A stretch of DNA of 64,000 bases from Nocardia alba NBRC 108234 (GCF_001612665.1 NZ_BDAX01000021.1:124001-188000), one strand, 5' to 3'. Counted from the first letter of the stretch, positions 52,755 to 62,025 are shown. Numbers and translations are program-made. Notes: a model not told the origin generated them from the sequence alone.

Positions 52755-54443
52755 GTGAGTCCCGACCATGGCGAAAATAGTTCGTGGAGACACGAGCAAC
52801 CAGAAAATGGCGAGGATCTGTCGAATGTTCAGAAAGAAAAACACCGGGTATATGTAGATAAGGGCGGAAAAAAGGGTCCCAAGGAATGGCTCGCCGCTGT
52901 TCGAAACTGGAGTTATAGGAGCCAATACGGCGACGATTTCAGAGATGGAATGGCGATCGTCCGCGGTTGGACAGATGATAATGGGTGGGCGGTTGAACAT
53001 AATGTCGTAACAGACAAGGGTGGCCGGCGGTACGACGCTGGTAAAGACGGCGCCGGCGCGACTGGTCACGAGACCAAATATGGCAAGGTGAGCGGAAAGC
53101 ACCCGCATGATCAGCTCGGCAAGGACGAAGCCGCGCTCAAGCAGGGCCGCAGGGTGCACTGGCATGTGACCGACAAGTCGAAGGTTGACAAGAAGATCCA
53201 GCGCAGGTTGGAAGCGCTCGCGAAGAATCACCCGAAGAGGTTTACGTTCTCTCAGGTCAGTGAAGCCGAGAAGAACCTTGCGATGGCCCTTGGCAAGGAG
53301 ATGCGTGCGCACCGATCGGGGAACGGTATGCCGCTGTCGTCATATTATGACGCGCAACGGAATCTCGCTGGAACGCATGCGGATACCATTCGCAAGTTGA
53401 AGAAGGATGGTCCGGGTGGAACAAGCCCGGCTGCGCTTGACGGCGGCAAGAGTCTTGTCGCTGAGATCAAGGCAAGAACCAAGGCGCTAAATTCCAAGTC
53501 TTCGGCGCTTAAAGATAGCCACAAGGCGATGCGGGATCACGGTGTCGCCCACGCGAAAATAGTTTCTCGCTTGGCGAACGCGCCGAAGGGTCTCACGAAT
53601 CTCACCAAGGCGATGAAGAATTCGTCGACCGCGCAGAAGAATGTGCAAGGTGCCACCAAGTCGTGGATCGGCGCTCACGGCAGGATCAACGCGTCGATGA
53701 TGAAGTCCCCGTTGGGCATGATCGCGCTGGGGATTACGGCGCTGATCGGCGTGGTGACGCTGATCATCGGCAATTGGGGCACGATCGAGAAAGTTTTCGA
53801 GGCCGTTCGTAAGAACACGCTCGAGCCGGTGGGCAAATTCTTCCAGGACGTCTTCGCCTCGGCGACCGCCGGGCTGAGCAACGTGACGAAGGGTATCTCG
53901 GACTCGTTCAGCGGCTTGGGTTCGGGGGTCGAAGGCGTGTTCAAGACGGTGACCCACTATGTCGCCGTCGTGGTGAACGCGATCGGATCGGTGCTCAAGC
54001 GCCTCAATATTCCGCTGCCGGACTGGCTCGGCGGCGGCAGTATCGGATACGGGTTCATCGGTGACGCGATGGTCGAATGGGCTGTGGCGCATATGGCCAC
54101 CGGTGGCATCGTGCGTGGTCCGGGTGGTCCGCGCGATGACCAGGTGCCGATTATGGCGTCCAACGGCGAATTCGTCGTGAATGCCGCGTCTACCAGTCGG
54201 CATATCGCCTTGCTGGAAGCGATCAATAGTGACTCGCTCACCATCAGCGGTCGGGACGCGCAGGTGATCGCGGTACGGCGAGACGCCTTCGCGGTCCCGT
54301 CCCGGGCGCTGCCACACGTGGTCAACCGGCACCATTTCGATCACTCGACCACGGTCAACCTCACGACCAATCACGTCGACAGCGCGCATGTTCGCGCGAC
54401 AACACTCGCGGCACAGCGTGAAGTCGCCGCGTCGTGGGCGTAG
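52755..54443 (+). CDS. Nuclease-tipped tape-measure-like protein (toxin chimera 2)
   Basis: 562 aa. Residues about 55-155 resemble restriction-fold toxins: E81 in WAVEHNVVTDKGGRRYDAG with D94, then E106-T107-K108 and a KDEAALKQGRRVHWHV strand, giving a D-E-x-K site. Helical zone, hydrophobic core (MIALGITALIGVVTLIIGNWGTIEKVFEAVRKNTLEPVGKFFQDVF) and the tape-measure end MATGGIVRGPGGPRDDQVPIMASNGEFVVNAA then AQREVAASWA follow. The nuclease part is AT-richer than the carrier part. Start GTG with GGAGG upstream. The domain calls are by eye. Confidence 0.72.
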   Translation: MSPDHGENSSWRHEQPENGEDLSNVQKEKHRVYVDKGGKKGPKEWLAAVRNWSYRSQYGDDFRDGMAIVRGWTDDNGWAVEHNVVTDKGGRRYDAGKDGAGATGHETKYGKVSGKHPHDQLGKDEAALKQGRRVHWHVTDKSKVDKKIQRRLEALAKNHPKRFTFSQVSEAEKNLAMALGKEMRAHRSGNGMPLSSYYDAQRNLAGTHADTIRKLKKDGPGGTSPAALDGGKSLVAEIKARTKALNSKSSALKDSHKAMRDHGVAHAKIVSRLANAPKGLTNLTKAMKNSSTAQKNVQGATKSWIGAHGRINASMMKSPLGMIALGITALIGVVTLIIGNWGTIEKVFEAVRKNTLEPVGKFFQDVFASATAGLSNVTKGISDSFSGLGSGVEGVFKTVTHYVAVVVNAIGSVLKRLNIPLPDWLGGGSIGYGFIGDAMVEWAVAHMATGGIVRGPGGPRDDQVPIMASNGEFVVNAASTSRHIALLEAINSDSLTISGRDAQVIAVRRDAFAVPSRALPHVVNRHHFDHSTTVNLTTNHVDSAHVRATTLAAQREVAASWA

Positions 54444-54477
54444 CGGCGATGTCGCGACAACAGAGAACGGAAAACAC

Positions 54478-54867
54478 ATGATCTATTCGGCAATCCTGCC
54501 CGCGCAGGCCGCCGGCGGTGCCGACGTGATCGGCGTCGCCGGGGTGTACAGGTCGGCCTTCTATAGCGGCGACACCGTCACCGACGTAACTCTCGTCGCA
54601 CCAGCCGGATTCGTCACTGTGACGGGCGCGGCGACCAACAATGCCACCTTCACAGTTCGGCACTTGCGGGCGGGAGTGGTGCAGCAGAGCTTCGCCTCGC
54701 TCACGCTCACCGCCGGCACCAACCTGGCCGCCGAGATGCCGTTGACCGTGCCGATCACGGTCGCGCCGGTACTCCAGGCCGATGACGTGATCGACGTGCA
54801 AGTGCGCCAGAACGGTGCCGGACTCGCGGTCGGCGCGGGCGTCATCGCGGCCGTCTACGTCAGCTGA
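54478..54867 (+). CDS. Small beta-rich tail protein (129 aa)
   Basis: An all-beta, alanine/valine/threonine-rich protein (DVTLVAPAGFVTVTGAATNNATFTVRHLRAGVVQQSFASLTL). It sits between the tape-measure array and the distal tail gene. It is likely a minor tail or adhesin-type component, but no family is recognised. ATG 54478 was chosen over the longer open frame. Confidence 0.6.
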   Translation: MIYSAILPAQAAGGADVIGVAGVYRSAFYSGDTVTDVTLVAPAGFVTVTGAATNNATFTVRHLRAGVVQQSFASLTLTAGTNLAAEMPLTVPITVAPVLQADDVIDVQVRQNGAGLAVGAGVIAAVYVS

Positions 54868-54917
54868 CGGCGCAACCACATTCATTGCAGCACAAGGGAA
54901 AGAGTTGAGGTGAACCA

Positions 54918-55814
54918 GTGGGGACTAGTCCTGCGCTGATAACGATCACCGGCGTCGATGGTTCGACGTGGACGATCAGTGGACAAGGTCGCGGCCGGGA
55001 AGGTGTCGACCTCGGGACCGCGCCGAGCGGACTCTACGACGCGCCGGTCACGACGATCTGGAACCAGACCGCGTTCCAGAACGGCGCGACCTACGGCGGA
55101 TACAGCACCAACCGACGCGAAGTGGTCTTCGGCGTCAACATCTTCGAAATCGCCGGTCGCTCCTGGGAGTCCGTGGACAGTGCCTGGCGCAAAGCCTGGG
55201 CCTACGACGCGGATTCGATCATGACGGTGACCACCGGCTACGGCTCGCGCTCGCTCGCGCTGCGGATGTCGCAGCAACCCGACTTCAAACCGAACAAGGA
55301 CCCGCACCTGAACCTGTGGGGTCAGGTCACCATGACCTGCACCGCGGGCGTGCCGTGGTGGTTCGAGGAACCCGCGACGAGTAGCTGGGTCTCGACCATC
55401 AGCACCACGAGCGGCACAACGCAATCCGGCACGGTGGCCGTCGCCAATCCGACCGATCAGCCGATGTACCTGCAATGGGTGTGCTCGGCGCCGGGACGCT
55501 GGACACTGCCCGACTTCTCCTTCGGCAACAACTACCACAACCGCGCCGAAGAGGACGCGGATCGTGTTGTGGTGCTGCCGAATACGGCCGTCGGTCAGGA
55601 TCTGGTCGTTGACACCGACCCGGCGCGGGAAACCCTCGTCGCGGCCGACCGATCGCAGATGTGGGCGCTCATGGGTGGGCGCGGTTTCGAGTACATGATC
55701 CCGCCCTACACGCCATCGACGCTGCTGCCGGTGCAGGTGACCGGCGCGCCGGCGGGCGCCTCGGTGATGGCTGTGCAGCCGCGCAGCTGGTCGCGGCCCT
55801 GGGGGCTGCAATGA
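54918..55814 (+). CDS. Distal tail protein (Dit-like minor tail protein)
   Basis: A 298-aa protein resembling actinobacteriophage Dit-type minor tail proteins: ITITGVDGSTWTISG at the start, the central GYSTNRREVVFGVNIF... WRKAWAYDADSIMTVTTGYGSRSLALR and the repeated carbohydrate/structural strands to the end (WSRPWGLQ). It would form the hexameric hub below the tail tube. GTG start with GAGGTG upstream; stop overlaps the next gene by 4 nt. Confidence 0.78.
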   Translation: MGTSPALITITGVDGSTWTISGQGRGREGVDLGTAPSGLYDAPVTTIWNQTAFQNGATYGGYSTNRREVVFGVNIFEIAGRSWESVDSAWRKAWAYDADSIMTVTTGYGSRSLALRMSQQPDFKPNKDPHLNLWGQVTMTCTAGVPWWFEEPATSSWVSTISTTSGTTQSGTVAVANPTDQPMYLQWVCSAPGRWTLPDFSFGNNYHNRAEEDADRVVVLPNTAVGQDLVVDTDPARETLVAADRSQMWALMGGRGFEYMIPPYTPSTLLPVQVTGAPAGASVMAVQPRSWSRPWGLQ

Positions 55815-57484
55815 CAACGGTGAACGATCTGCCTGTCATCTACGAGAACGCGCTGCAAGACAAGGCGCAGCGTGAGGTGTTGCGAACCAAACCGCCGCTC
55901 ATCCGGTTCTGGGATGGCGACTGGCAGCTTCGCGGCATCTGCGCGGGCGAGGTCAGCGCCAATTTCACCTGGATGCTCAATGAATCCGGGACCGGCGTGA
56001 TCGTGCTGCCCTATGAGCATCATCTTTCGCAGTGGGCGATCTCGCGCACGCGGACCACCCAGAACATCCACATCACCGTCGACAAGGATGGCGCGCGCTG
56101 GGACGGCCGTCTGTCGAAAGCTGTTGTCAAACAAGATGAATACGGCGTCACGACGGTCGAGATGTCGTTTCTGCACTCCTATGAGGAACTCAAGCACATC
56201 TGCGTCTGGGCCAACCCGCTGCTCCCGGCCGCTCTGCAGATTCCACAGCACTTCATCCTGGCCGGGCCATCGGTTTCCTCGTTGAAGCTGGCCCTGTTCT
56301 TGAACGTGCTGCGGCTGGAAACCTCCCTGTGGGCACTGCCGGACAACCCGCTCGATGTGTCCGAGTGGTTCGACCTGGATATGTCCAACTGGTCGATCGT
56401 GGTGAAACCCCATGATCTGCTGGCGGATTCGTCGGTGTGGACGTTGCTCAACTCTCGGTTCAAGATGTTCCACGACCTGGCGAAGGACACCCTGGCCACC
56501 GCGCAGTTGATGATCACCACCCGGCGGTGGCTGGTCGGCGATCCGGCGCCGTGGCCGGGGGCGAATCTGCGCAACGGCGCGCTCGTGGTCGACATTGTCG
56601 ACAAGAGTGGCTTCACCACCGGCACGAGCGAGGGCGGCAGCGTCCTGGACGGGCTGGTCTACACCGCTCAGGTGTATACCGAGGACTACCTGGGCACGAC
56701 GCGCAATATCCTGCCCGATCCCAATACCGACGAATATCAGCAGCCGGGTTGGCTGGGAACGCTGTCGAAGGCGCCATGGGTGATCTTCCGGCCCGACCGG
56801 AACACGGGCGTGCAGACGTCGTCGTTCACGATCACGCCGTTCACCGATGTGCAGATCCTCACGGGTGGGCATTCGCCGGAGCAGGTGAACGCCGGCGTGA
56901 AGCAGGCCCTCACCTCGGCCGGTCAACTCGCGGGCGGTTTGCTGCAGATCGCCACGGCGGGTCTTGGCGACTGGTCGGCGATCGGCGGTCAACTCGCCGA
57001 GACCTGGCTGTATCCCGGATTCAAGGACACGTTGCTCGCCTGGGTTTCCTACAAGGACCCGATGCGCGCGGCGCAGGCCGGTTGGTCGCACTACTACGAG
57101 CACTTCCAGGACGGCGCGGACGACGCCTACAGCCTGAACTCGCTGACCGCGTTGAGCTCGGCACTGTGGGCGACGCGGTCGTTCTACTCGCACGAACTCA
57201 CCGTCGCCGACGGTCAGCCCTACTTCATCGGCGATCAGGGCCACGGCCACTTCTTCCTCGGTGACCGGGTGGGGGCCACCGTCCACGGCATGAACCCGGA
57301 CGAGATCTACATCGACCAGGTAACCCAGCTGGAACTGGCCTGGGCCCGCGATCAGACCCCGGCCTGGCAGATCACCATCGGCACCAATCAGGAAGTCGAG
57401 GAGCCGCTGGTGAAGTCGATGCGCAAGATCGACGAGATCAAATCGACCATGCACGACCTCGGCGTGAAAATCAACTTTGATTAG
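55811..57484 (+). CDS. Tail tip protein, Gp37-like (Tal position)
   Basis: A 557-aa protein with the ReqiPepy6 Gp37-like layout common in rhodococcal, gordonial and nocardial siphoviruses (RFWDGDWQLRGICAGEVSANFTWMLNESGTGVIVLPYEHHLSQW; later YTAQVYTEDYLGTTRNILPDPNTDEYQQPGW). It forms the tail tip that contacts the cell surface. It overlaps the distal tail gene (ATGA), confirming coupling. No peptidase or amidase motif was noticed. Confidence 0.75.
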   Translation: MTTVNDLPVIYENALQDKAQREVLRTKPPLIRFWDGDWQLRGICAGEVSANFTWMLNESGTGVIVLPYEHHLSQWAISRTRTTQNIHITVDKDGARWDGRLSKAVVKQDEYGVTTVEMSFLHSYEELKHICVWANPLLPAALQIPQHFILAGPSVSSLKLALFLNVLRLETSLWALPDNPLDVSEWFDLDMSNWSIVVKPHDLLADSSVWTLLNSRFKMFHDLAKDTLATAQLMITTRRWLVGDPAPWPGANLRNGALVVDIVDKSGFTTGTSEGGSVLDGLVYTAQVYTEDYLGTTRNILPDPNTDEYQQPGWLGTLSKAPWVIFRPDRNTGVQTSSFTITPFTDVQILTGGHSPEQVNAGVKQALTSAGQLAGGLLQIATAGLGDWSAIGGQLAETWLYPGFKDTLLAWVSYKDPMRAAQAGWSHYYEHFQDGADDAYSLNSLTALSSALWATRSFYSHELTVADGQPYFIGDQGHGHFFLGDRVGATVHGMNPDEIYIDQVTQLELAWARDQTPAWQITIGTNQEVEEPLVKSMRKIDEIKSTMHDLGVKINFD

Positions 57485-57498
57485 AGACGGCAATTCCC

Positions 57499-57897
57499 AT
57501 GTCAATTCCACAGCAGCACGAATCTGATCCCAATAATCCCGAGGAGGCCTTTTCCTGGGCTTTCGTCGGTTTGCCCGGTCCGAAGAACGCCCCGATGATC
57601 GTGCATCCCATGGTGCTCAAGCAGTGGTCGAAGCATCTGTGGGACTTGGGTTTCCGGCATCATCCCGATGCGCAGACCAAGGAATACCACCCGCCGATCC
57701 GGGGCCACCACCATTGGCTCAACTCCGCGGGCACCTGGGTGGAGAAGGGGACCCCGCAGCCCGCCCGGATCACCGCGCCCGATGTGGCGATGTTGACCCA
57801 GCAGGAGCGGGCCGATCTGGTCAGCCAGTTGCGTGAGCACGGCGACCTCAACCATCTGCTCACCCAGGCGGAGGTGACCGAGCGTGACCGCACCTGA
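57499..57897 (+). CDS. Phage DUF2744-like protein
   Basis: A 132-aa protein (FSWAFVGLPGPKNAPMIVHPMVLKQWSKHLWDLGFRHHPD) similar in style to DUF2744 minor tail-associated proteins of rhodococcal phages. Rich in His and Trp. It overlaps the following fibre gene by 14 nt. Confidence 0.65.
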   Translation: MSIPQQHESDPNNPEEAFSWAFVGLPGPKNAPMIVHPMVLKQWSKHLWDLGFRHHPDAQTKEYHPPIRGHHHWLNSAGTWVEKGTPQPARITAPDVAMLTQQERADLVSQLREHGDLNHLLTQAEVTERDRT

Positions 57898-59131
57898 CCG
57901 GAACTACCCCGATGGGGCGCAGGTCGTCGGCAGCTTCGGTGGACTCACCGACTCCCGTGAGGTCGCGTTCAGCGGCAACGAAACCCAGATCAGCAACTAC
58001 AGCCAGCAGACCTTCCAGGCGATGACCAATGCCGCGGTCTCGAGCGTGGTGCGCAAGGCCGATGCCCAACTGGGTGCGTATGTCGGTGTCGCGATCGACC
58101 GCATGCTGGCCAACCTCTGCCGGGCGCTGGCCGGGGTCGAGGTGCTCGGCATGCACCCCTTGGCTTTCCTCAACGGGTGGGCCACCGATCTGGACGCGAA
58201 GGCCGGGGAGGCACTGTCGGGGGTGGACTCGATCTCCAAGGGGATCACCGGCCCGATCACGGGCACGGCTTCGGGTGATCCATCCGATGTTCTCCCAGCA
58301 ATGACGATGTTGCAAACGAGATTTCAGCAGATCCTGCTGCAGGGCAACGCGATTGTGTTCACCTCATCGGGAGATTACATACCGACACCGGGAATTCTGT
58401 CTCTCGACATCATCCTGATCGGCGGCGGCGCGGGCGGCGCGGGCGGACGCTGGGATATTGTCGCGGGCAATCGTGGGTCTGGCGGTGGCGGTGGCGGCGG
58501 TGGCGAGGTGCACACCAATATCCCCGCGTCGCTACTGCCGGTGGACACCAATGGCGACTTTCTCCCGATCCCGATTACCGTCGGCGTCGGCGGGGCGGGC
58601 GGTGCGGCCGGTGGTTCGAACGGCTTGAACGGCACCAACACCTTGTTCGGCTCGTGGTTGATGGCGGGCGGCGGACTCGGCGGCCTGTTCCAATACGGCA
58701 TCGCCGGGCCCGGTGGTGCCGGTGGTACCGGCATGATCCCCGGCGGAGCGGGCGGAAAGAGCGGCGCGTCCGGAGTGGGAGAACCCGACCCGGCTCCACG
58801 AGCCGGCGGCAATTCCATTTCCGCCTACGCGCTGTACGGCGGCGGCGGGGGCGGGGGTGGCGCAGCCGGATTCACAGGCGGCCTCGGCGCGCCCGGCGGG
58901 CAGGGCGGGATTTCGCAGGGCGGTCCCGCCGGTCAGGCCGGTTCGGCGCCCTCCACGATCATCGCGACAGGCGGTGGCGGCGGCGGTGGCGGAGTCACCG
59001 GTAGTGACCCGGGCGGCGCAGGCGCATTCCCCGCGGGCGGTGGCGGTGGCGGTGGCGGTAACGGCGTCGGCGCGGCCAAAGGCGCGCAGGGCGCCGGCGG
59101 GATCGTGTTCTTGATCGAACGGACCAGCTGA
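57884..59131 (+). CDS. Minor tail/fibre protein with glycine-rich tip
   Basis: 415 aa: a structured N-terminus (residues 1-150) and a collagen-like, extremely Gly-rich C-terminal domain (GGGGGGGG runs, GGAGGAGG repeats). Gly-rich domains of this sort occur in receptor-binding fibres, where polyglycine-II bundles give stability and quick variation. It begins SFGGLTDSREVAFSG after a short lead. Stop and next start overlap by one base (TGATG). Confidence 0.7.
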   Translation: MTAPDRNYPDGAQVVGSFGGLTDSREVAFSGNETQISNYSQQTFQAMTNAAVSSVVRKADAQLGAYVGVAIDRMLANLCRALAGVEVLGMHPLAFLNGWATDLDAKAGEALSGVDSISKGITGPITGTASGDPSDVLPAMTMLQTRFQQILLQGNAIVFTSSGDYIPTPGILSLDIILIGGGAGGAGGRWDIVAGNRGSGGGGGGGGEVHTNIPASLLPVDTNGDFLPIPITVGVGGAGGAAGGSNGLNGTNTLFGSWLMAGGGLGGLFQYGIAGPGGAGGTGMIPGGAGGKSGASGVGEPDPAPRAGGNSISAYALYGGGGGGGGAAGFTGGLGAPGGQGGISQGGPAGQAGSAPSTIIATGGGGGGGGVTGSDPGGAGAFPAGGGGGGGGNGVGAAKGAQGAGGIVFLIERTS

Positions 59132-59730
59132 TGTTCACCGCCAACCTCCGTGTGTTCACCGCATCGGACACCTGGACCCCGCCGCCGAACCTGTTCGCGG
59201 TGGATGTGATCCTGCGCGGCGGCGGCGGAGCGGGCAACGCGACCGTGGGCGGCGGTGGGGGACAGGCTATTCGGTCCGCGCGGCGAATCCCGGCTGCCGT
59301 GCTCGCTGAGTCTGTGCCCGTTGTCGTCGGCGTCGCGGGCAGCGGTGGCGGCGATGGCGGGACCTCCAGTTTCGGCACATGGCTGGTCGCTGCCGGCGGA
59401 TCCGGCGGAGCCAGTAGCGGGGCCGGGGGCGGCCTCGGGTTCCAGCGCGGCGGCAACGGCGGTCCGAACGGGCAGCGCGGTGAATCCGTCTCCGGTGGCG
59501 ATATCGCTCTGCTCGCGGGCGGGGGCGGTGGTGCCGGTGCGGGGTCCGTCGGCGGTGGATCGGGGTTGGTGGCCGCAGGCACCAGCAATCCGCCGTTCTG
59601 GCAGGCGCTGCAGTCCGGTGGCGGTGGAAACGCCGGCGCCGGCGGCGGATTCCCGGCGGGCGGCGGTGGCGCGGGTGCGATCGGCGCGGCCGGACTCGTC
59701 ACCGTCATCGAATATCACTTCACCTACTGA
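59131..59730 (+). CDS. Second glycine-rich fibre protein
   Basis: A 199-aa protein that is a shorter relative of the preceding one without its N-terminal domain: FTASDTWTPPPNLFAVDVILRGGGGAGNATVGG, then Gly-rich repeats and a closing hydrophobic strand GLVTVIEYHFTY. Both open with a FT(S/A)S...P(P/T)...DxILxGGG pattern, so they are duplicated tips. Probably an alternative or auxiliary receptor-binding element. Confidence 0.7.
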   Translation: MFTANLRVFTASDTWTPPPNLFAVDVILRGGGGAGNATVGGGGGQAIRSARRIPAAVLAESVPVVVGVAGSGGGDGGTSSFGTWLVAAGGSGGASSGAGGGLGFQRGGNGGPNGQRGESVSGGDIALLAGGGGGAGAGSVGGGSGLVAAGTSNPPFWQALQSGGGGNAGAGGGFPAGGGGAGAIGAAGLVTVIEYHFTY

Positions 59731-59746
59731 ACGGAAATTTCGCGAT

Positions 59747-60022
59747 ATGAACACAGCCACAACGCTTTCCATCGAAGTCACCGGATTCGCCGGCCCCGCT
59801 CGGCTCTACGAACTCTCGGAACCGCTCTCGGGTAACAACCACGTCATCGTGTGGACGCAGCAAGCGTTCGGTCGCCAGTCCGCCGAGGCGGTCATCGTGG
59901 CGGCGCGACCCGACGGTTCGGCAGTCACGATGACAAAGCTGCCGGGCTCCTACATCCATCCCGACGCGACTCACGAAGGCGCGCTCTGGCTGGCCGGCTA
60001 CGAAGTAAAGGAAGTGTCATGA
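59747..60022 (+). CDS. Small tail-associated protein (91 aa)
   Basis: A beta-rich protein (TLSIEVTGFAGPARLYELSEPLSGNNHVIVWTQQAFGRQSAEAVIVAARPDG). ATG 59747 was chosen over the longer frame. It overlaps the next gene by 4 nt. No family recognised. Confidence 0.6.
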   Translation: MNTATTLSIEVTGFAGPARLYELSEPLSGNNHVIVWTQQAFGRQSAEAVIVAARPDGSAVTMTKLPGSYIHPDATHEGALWLAGYEVKEVS

Positions 60023-60354
60023 CATCACCGGTCGACCCCGGTTATCTGGGGTATCAGCCTACGGTCGAGCCTCTCATCCTGACCACCGGCGCCAGTTTCG
60101 TGCAGACGATTCAGCCGTCCGGCGGCGCGGTATTTCCCACTGGCACCACAATTTCCATCGGGTTGACCGCGCCGAGCGGTGTATCGCTGGCCACCTGGTC
60201 CGCGACCGTCACCCCGACCGCCGCCTCCTGGGCGGTATCCAGCGCCATTTGTGACGCCATTCCCGCGAATTCGCGGTACACGATGCTCGTGACCTATCCG
60301 ACCACCCCCGCCACCACCTACGCGTGGTACGTGGGCTCGGTCATCCGGACCTAG
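60019..60354 (+). CDS. LtfC-like beta-sandwich tail protein
   Basis: A 111-aa protein (EPLILTTGASFVQTIQPSGGAVFPTGTTISIGLTAPSGVSLATWSATVTP) with the pattern of LtfC/p132/Gp6-type beta sandwiches that decorate tail fibres in actinobacteriophages. Start overlaps the previous stop (ATGA). Confidence 0.6.
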   Translation: MTSPVDPGYLGYQPTVEPLILTTGASFVQTIQPSGGAVFPTGTTISIGLTAPSGVSLATWSATVTPTAASWAVSSAICDAIPANSRYTMLVTYPTTPATTYAWYVGSVIRT

Positions 60355-60416
60355 AGCATCCGCGTAACTCGAAAAATCAACCTTCACCCTCGAAATATCT
60401 GAAACAAGGAGCTGTC

Positions 60417-60779
60417 ATGGCTATCGCCGTTGCTACCACTCGCCAGGCTCTCGCCGACGCCTACAAGAACGTCGCGGGATCGAACACCGTCTACATCAGC
60501 GTGCACACCGCCGATCCCGGCACCACCGGCGCCAACGAGGCGAGCGGTGGTTCGCCCGCTTATGCCCGTAAGCAGTCGGCTTGGACCTCCGGCACCGGTG
60601 GCGTGGTCACCGGTTCGCAGGTCACGATCGACCTTCCCGCCGGCTCCTACACCTACGTCGGCCTGTGGAAGACCCTCGCCGGTGGCTCCGCGGACTTCAT
60701 CGACAAGGTCGCGATCAGCTCCACCACCCTGGGTGCCCAGGGCCAGCTGCTGATCACCCCCACTTTTACCCAGAGCTGA
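60417..60779 (+). CDS. Phage tail fibre protein (short, beta-rich)
   Basis: A 120-aa protein starting MAIAVATTRQALADAYKNVAGSNTVYISVHTADPGTTGANEASGGSPAYARKQSAW, a widespread motif of siphovirus fibre/tip proteins. AAGGAG precedes its ATG. It probably forms part of the tail-tip complex. Confidence 0.78.
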   Translation: MAIAVATTRQALADAYKNVAGSNTVYISVHTADPGTTGANEASGGSPAYARKQSAWTSGTGGVVTGSQVTIDLPAGSYTYVGLWKTLAGGSADFIDKVAISSTTLGAQGQLLITPTFTQS

Positions 60780-60792
60780 CGGAGGGCGCCGC

Positions 60793-61989
60793 ATGGCTAC
60801 GCAACAACCGACGCGGGCCACCCTGCCGGCGCCGACAACAGCCGCGGTGGGACTGCCCGGCGTTTCCATCACCACGTCGAGGGCGCCGACGGCACCGACA
60901 GCCGTACCGGATGCCTTTGTGCCGATCATCAAGCCATACATTGTCGCCGGGTCGGGCGGGAACGGTGCCTTCGCCGCACAGCTGAACAAGGTGCGATCGC
61001 AGATCTCGCCTGCGTCGGCTGCGATCGGCCAGGTGGCCGCGGTGATCTCGCCTCGTTCCGGGGCATTGGGCACCGCGGGCGCCCTGGGGAAACTGGTCGC
61101 CAAGGTTGTGGTCAAATCGGGGAAGGTGCTGCTCGAGGCCGGACTCACCGGGGCCAGTGGCTCCAGCGCGTCGCTCAACACGCACCTTCCCATGGCCTTC
61201 GAAGCCGAAGGCACCACGACTACGGACCTGGTCGTGATCGGTAGCGCGGAAGCGCTGTTCGGTAGTGATGGCCGGTTCTCCGGCCTGAAACCGTTCGATC
61301 TCGCGTTCGCCGGTGATGGCAGCATCGAGGTCGCGGCCGCGGCCGCCGGGGCTGTTGTCGTGTCCGGCGGCACTGCGGGACAGGGCTCGCTATCGGCGGC
61401 AACGGGACAGCCGGTCGCGTTCGGCGGCGTCGGGCAGCTCGCGATGGCCCAGGGTGCGCCCGTGGACACCACGGGTTCGGGTGCGCTGCTCACGGTGAGC
61501 AGCGCGAAGGCGGGTGTCGACATGGCGCACACCGGTACCGGACAGCTGTCGATGGTCGTAGTGCCGAGTTTCGCTCCGGCAGGGATGACGAAGTCGTCGC
61601 CCGCGTGGACGCAGATGGCCAATGACTGGTTGACGGTGGCCGGGTGGGCGGCCGATACCGGCACCTACCCCGGATCGACGGTCAATACCGACGGCATCGT
61701 CGCCCAGGCGGCGAAAGCCTCAGCGACACTGGCGGCCTCGATCGTCTTCACCGCGGCCGGGGCAGCGAACGCCAATGTCACGCTGCGGTTGACAGTCAAC
61801 GGAGTCGTCGTCGCGACCGGTACGGCGACGACTGTTCCCGCCAGCTCAACGGCGACCGTGACTGTCTCGGTGGTCCGTTCCATCGCGTCCGGAGATGTGG
61901 TCCGGGTACAGGCGCTGGGCACACAATTCCTCGCGCAGTTCAACCCGACAGCACAGGTGAATTCGGCGTCGTATGTGCGCATCACCTGA
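60793..61989 (+). CDS. Minor tail protein, alanine/glycine-rich, beta C-terminus
   Basis: 398 aa: a proline/threonine-rich N-terminus, Ala/Gly/Val-rich repeats (VVVKSGKVLLEAGLTGASGSSA; SIEVAAAAAGAVVVSGG) and a C-terminal beta domain (STVNTDGIVAQAAKASATLAAS... VVRVQALGTQFLAQFNPTAQVNSASYVRI) that resembles receptor-binding tips. GGAGGG precedes the ATG. Confidence 0.65.
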   Translation: MATQQPTRATLPAPTTAAVGLPGVSITTSRAPTAPTAVPDAFVPIIKPYIVAGSGGNGAFAAQLNKVRSQISPASAAIGQVAAVISPRSGALGTAGALGKLVAKVVVKSGKVLLEAGLTGASGSSASLNTHLPMAFEAEGTTTTDLVVIGSAEALFGSDGRFSGLKPFDLAFAGDGSIEVAAAAAGAVVVSGGTAGQGSLSAATGQPVAFGGVGQLAMAQGAPVDTTGSGALLTVSSAKAGVDMAHTGTGQLSMVVVPSFAPAGMTKSSPAWTQMANDWLTVAGWAADTGTYPGSTVNTDGIVAQAAKASATLAASIVFTAAGAANANVTLRLTVNGVVVATGTATTVPASSTATVTVSVVRSIASGDVVRVQALGTQFLAQFNPTAQVNSASYVRIT

Positions 61990-62025
61990 CGCTGCCCGCT
62001 AACTCGATACCCGCAACAACACAAC

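Noticed and set aside
52602..53312. A 236-aa minus-strand frame antisense to the second nuclease chimera
   Set aside because: The + strand frame has a strong ribosome binding site, a recognisable nuclease head and continues into the carrier. The minus frame has no domain-like sequence.
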